64,000 bases of DNA from Gracilimonas halophila (GTDB taxonomy: Bacteria; Bacteroidota; Rhodothermia; Balneolales; Balneolaceae). Under the pieces are notes generated by a model. The model saw nothing but the letters and a program-made list of their open reading frames with translations. It ran no database searches and was not told the DNA's origin. The stretch spans positions 186,001-250,000 of the forward strand of contig NZ_JBHULI010000024.1 in the NCBI RefSeq assembly GCF_042684365.1. The letters run 5' to 3'. Shown piece after piece: positions 63,088-64,000 of the stretch. Numbering within the stretch: the stretch's first letter is position 1; each line of letters begins with the position of its first letter. Position numbers and translations under genes: made by a program.

Positions 63088-64000
63088 TTAAGAATGGGCT
63101 TTTTTGTAAAGACGGTATAAAATTGATCCAGACTGTTTTATCAATCTGGATATAAGTTCAAACTCTTCCGTAGAATACAATACCGATCGTTTTAAGACCA
63201 AAACCCCAAACATATTTGCACTTGCCGGAACATTCATGTTGTTCATAAGCAACTCTCGTTAACTTAATGCAAACAATGGGACAGCGATTTCTGCCGCAAG
63301 CTCATGTTCTTTTGAATACTTATGAAAAAAGCCCAGCTCTTCATTGAATATGTGGTTACTTAAATATGGTTCCTTGGATTCCTTTAAATGTTTAAAAGAA
63401 CGTTCTGACATCAGATCATTTATTTGACCCGGACTTTCAACATTATTTGATTTTTCAAAAAGAAGTTCTGTGGAGCCGCTTGTAACCATCCAAAAACCGG
63501 CATACTTACTTTCCACAATTTCATTCAGACTTTCACAAAAAACCTTAACAGTCTCTTCAAAAGTTCCGGAAATAGCCGTTTCCATCAACTTCATGACCAA
63601 CCGATCTTTATTCCTGGATTGATCTTCGTTGACACCTTCTACCCGAACATCGGTTACGATCTTCATTCGGATGATCTCCAGTACTTTCTCTTTATCATTG
63701 TTCAGAAGTTCTTTTTTGATAAAGTCAGCTGCACCAAGGTCAAATGCTTTCTTTTCCTTCTCAACGGTAGGCAAGTTGGTCATTATTAATACTGGAATCC
63801 TTTTCTTTTTCTCATCCAGACGTATGGATTCCAGAAATTCCAAGCCGGATATTCCGGGCATATGAATGTCAGATAAGATTCACATTTTTTTCGGATAATA
63901 TATCGATGGCTTCTTGCACATTGCTTGCATTCAAAACAGAGAATTCATTCTTCAATAAATTCTTTATCATATAATGAATAGGCTCATCATCATCTATCAC
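63088..64000 (-). pseudogene. Response regulator with GAF domain, frameshifted and interrupted, 5' end outside window
   Basis: Receiver domain starts beyond base 64000 (VIDDDEPIHYM). It breaks at 63869-63880: the reading CTTATCTGAC needs a second TTATC unit to give NLILSDIHMPG, so five bases are missing. The frame then continues to a GAF domain, which is cut by TAA at 63259-63261 (VPLFALS, stop, RELLMNNMN). It resumes with FGVLVLKRSVLYSTEEFELISRL, a typical GAF end, to TAA at 63088. Two independent lesions argue for a pseudogene. Confidence 0.75.

Noticed and set aside
1..64000. tRNA genes, CRISPR arrays, integrases and transposases
   Set aside because: None was seen: the intergenic gaps are short and hold no cloverleaf, no regularly spaced direct repeats and no recombinase motifs.

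Overview
The window is about 64 kb of dense, AT-leaning bacterial chromosome with no plasmid, phage or CRISPR features. The gene content suggests the FCB group, most likely Balneolota (Balneolaceae-like). The clues are DUF4837 and DUF2480 proteins, a SufBCDS operon with an Nfu protein, a lipoprotein-rich and SurA/BamD-rich envelope set, type II isopentenyl-diphosphate isomerase, and promoters of the TTTG-N20-TAnnTTTG class. The taxonomic placement is inference; there is no rRNA gene here to confirm it.

Layout, left part. 0-7.5 kb (+): the trpB end, trpA, a DUF4837 lipoprotein, a BioC-like methyltransferase without a normal start codon, isoprenoid genes (fni, polyprenyl synthase), bamD, nadD and an LD-carboxypeptidase. 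7.5-10 kb (-): a D-threonine-aldolase-like PLP enzyme, a small barrel protein and an e(P4) phosphatase. 10.1-13.7 kb (+): a rimB-rimK-aspartoacylase-like-DUF952-lipid kinase operon in which rimK and the kinase are each frameshifted by one missing T. 13.7-18 kb (-): response regulator, peroxiredoxin, membrane protein, DinB-like protein, a lone nuoI and der. 18-24 kb (mainly -): a large protease/propeller/barrel surface protein, a UvrD-type helicase and an SDR. 24-31 kb (-): the Fe-S assembly operon sufB-C-D-S-nfu-sufA-DUF2480, with structured palindromic repeats in two of its gaps.

Layout, right part. 31.3-40.4 kb (+): thymidine kinase and nucleoside transporter, three consecutive SurA/parvulin-type chaperones, a MoxR ATPase and a VWA-like membrane protein. 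40.4-43.4 kb (-): a histidine phosphatase, an unrecognised coiled-coil/lipoprotein pair and apt. 43.4-54 kb (+): tadA, metG, a GH13 debranching enzyme, a Na+-dependent transporter, efp-accB-accC-gcvH and guaA. 54-62 kb: an AbgT transporter, an LpoA-like binding protein, mltG, a BamA-like barrel, and an HD/TM2/DUF2752 set. 62.1-64 kb (-): two decaying genes, a barrel protein with an internal TAG and a response regulator-GAF protein with a 5-base contraction and an internal TAA.

Most of the window is housekeeping: tryptophan, isoprenoid, NAD, Fe-S, fatty-acid and purine metabolism, translation, and envelope biogenesis. The parts that ordinary annotation does not explain are the covarying hairpin repeats inside the suf operon, the palindrome with 9-base periodicity between trpB and trpA, the cluster of broken genes, and the unknown two-gene envelope unit at 41.1-42.8 kb. 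No tRNA, rRNA, CRISPR array, integrase or transposase was found.
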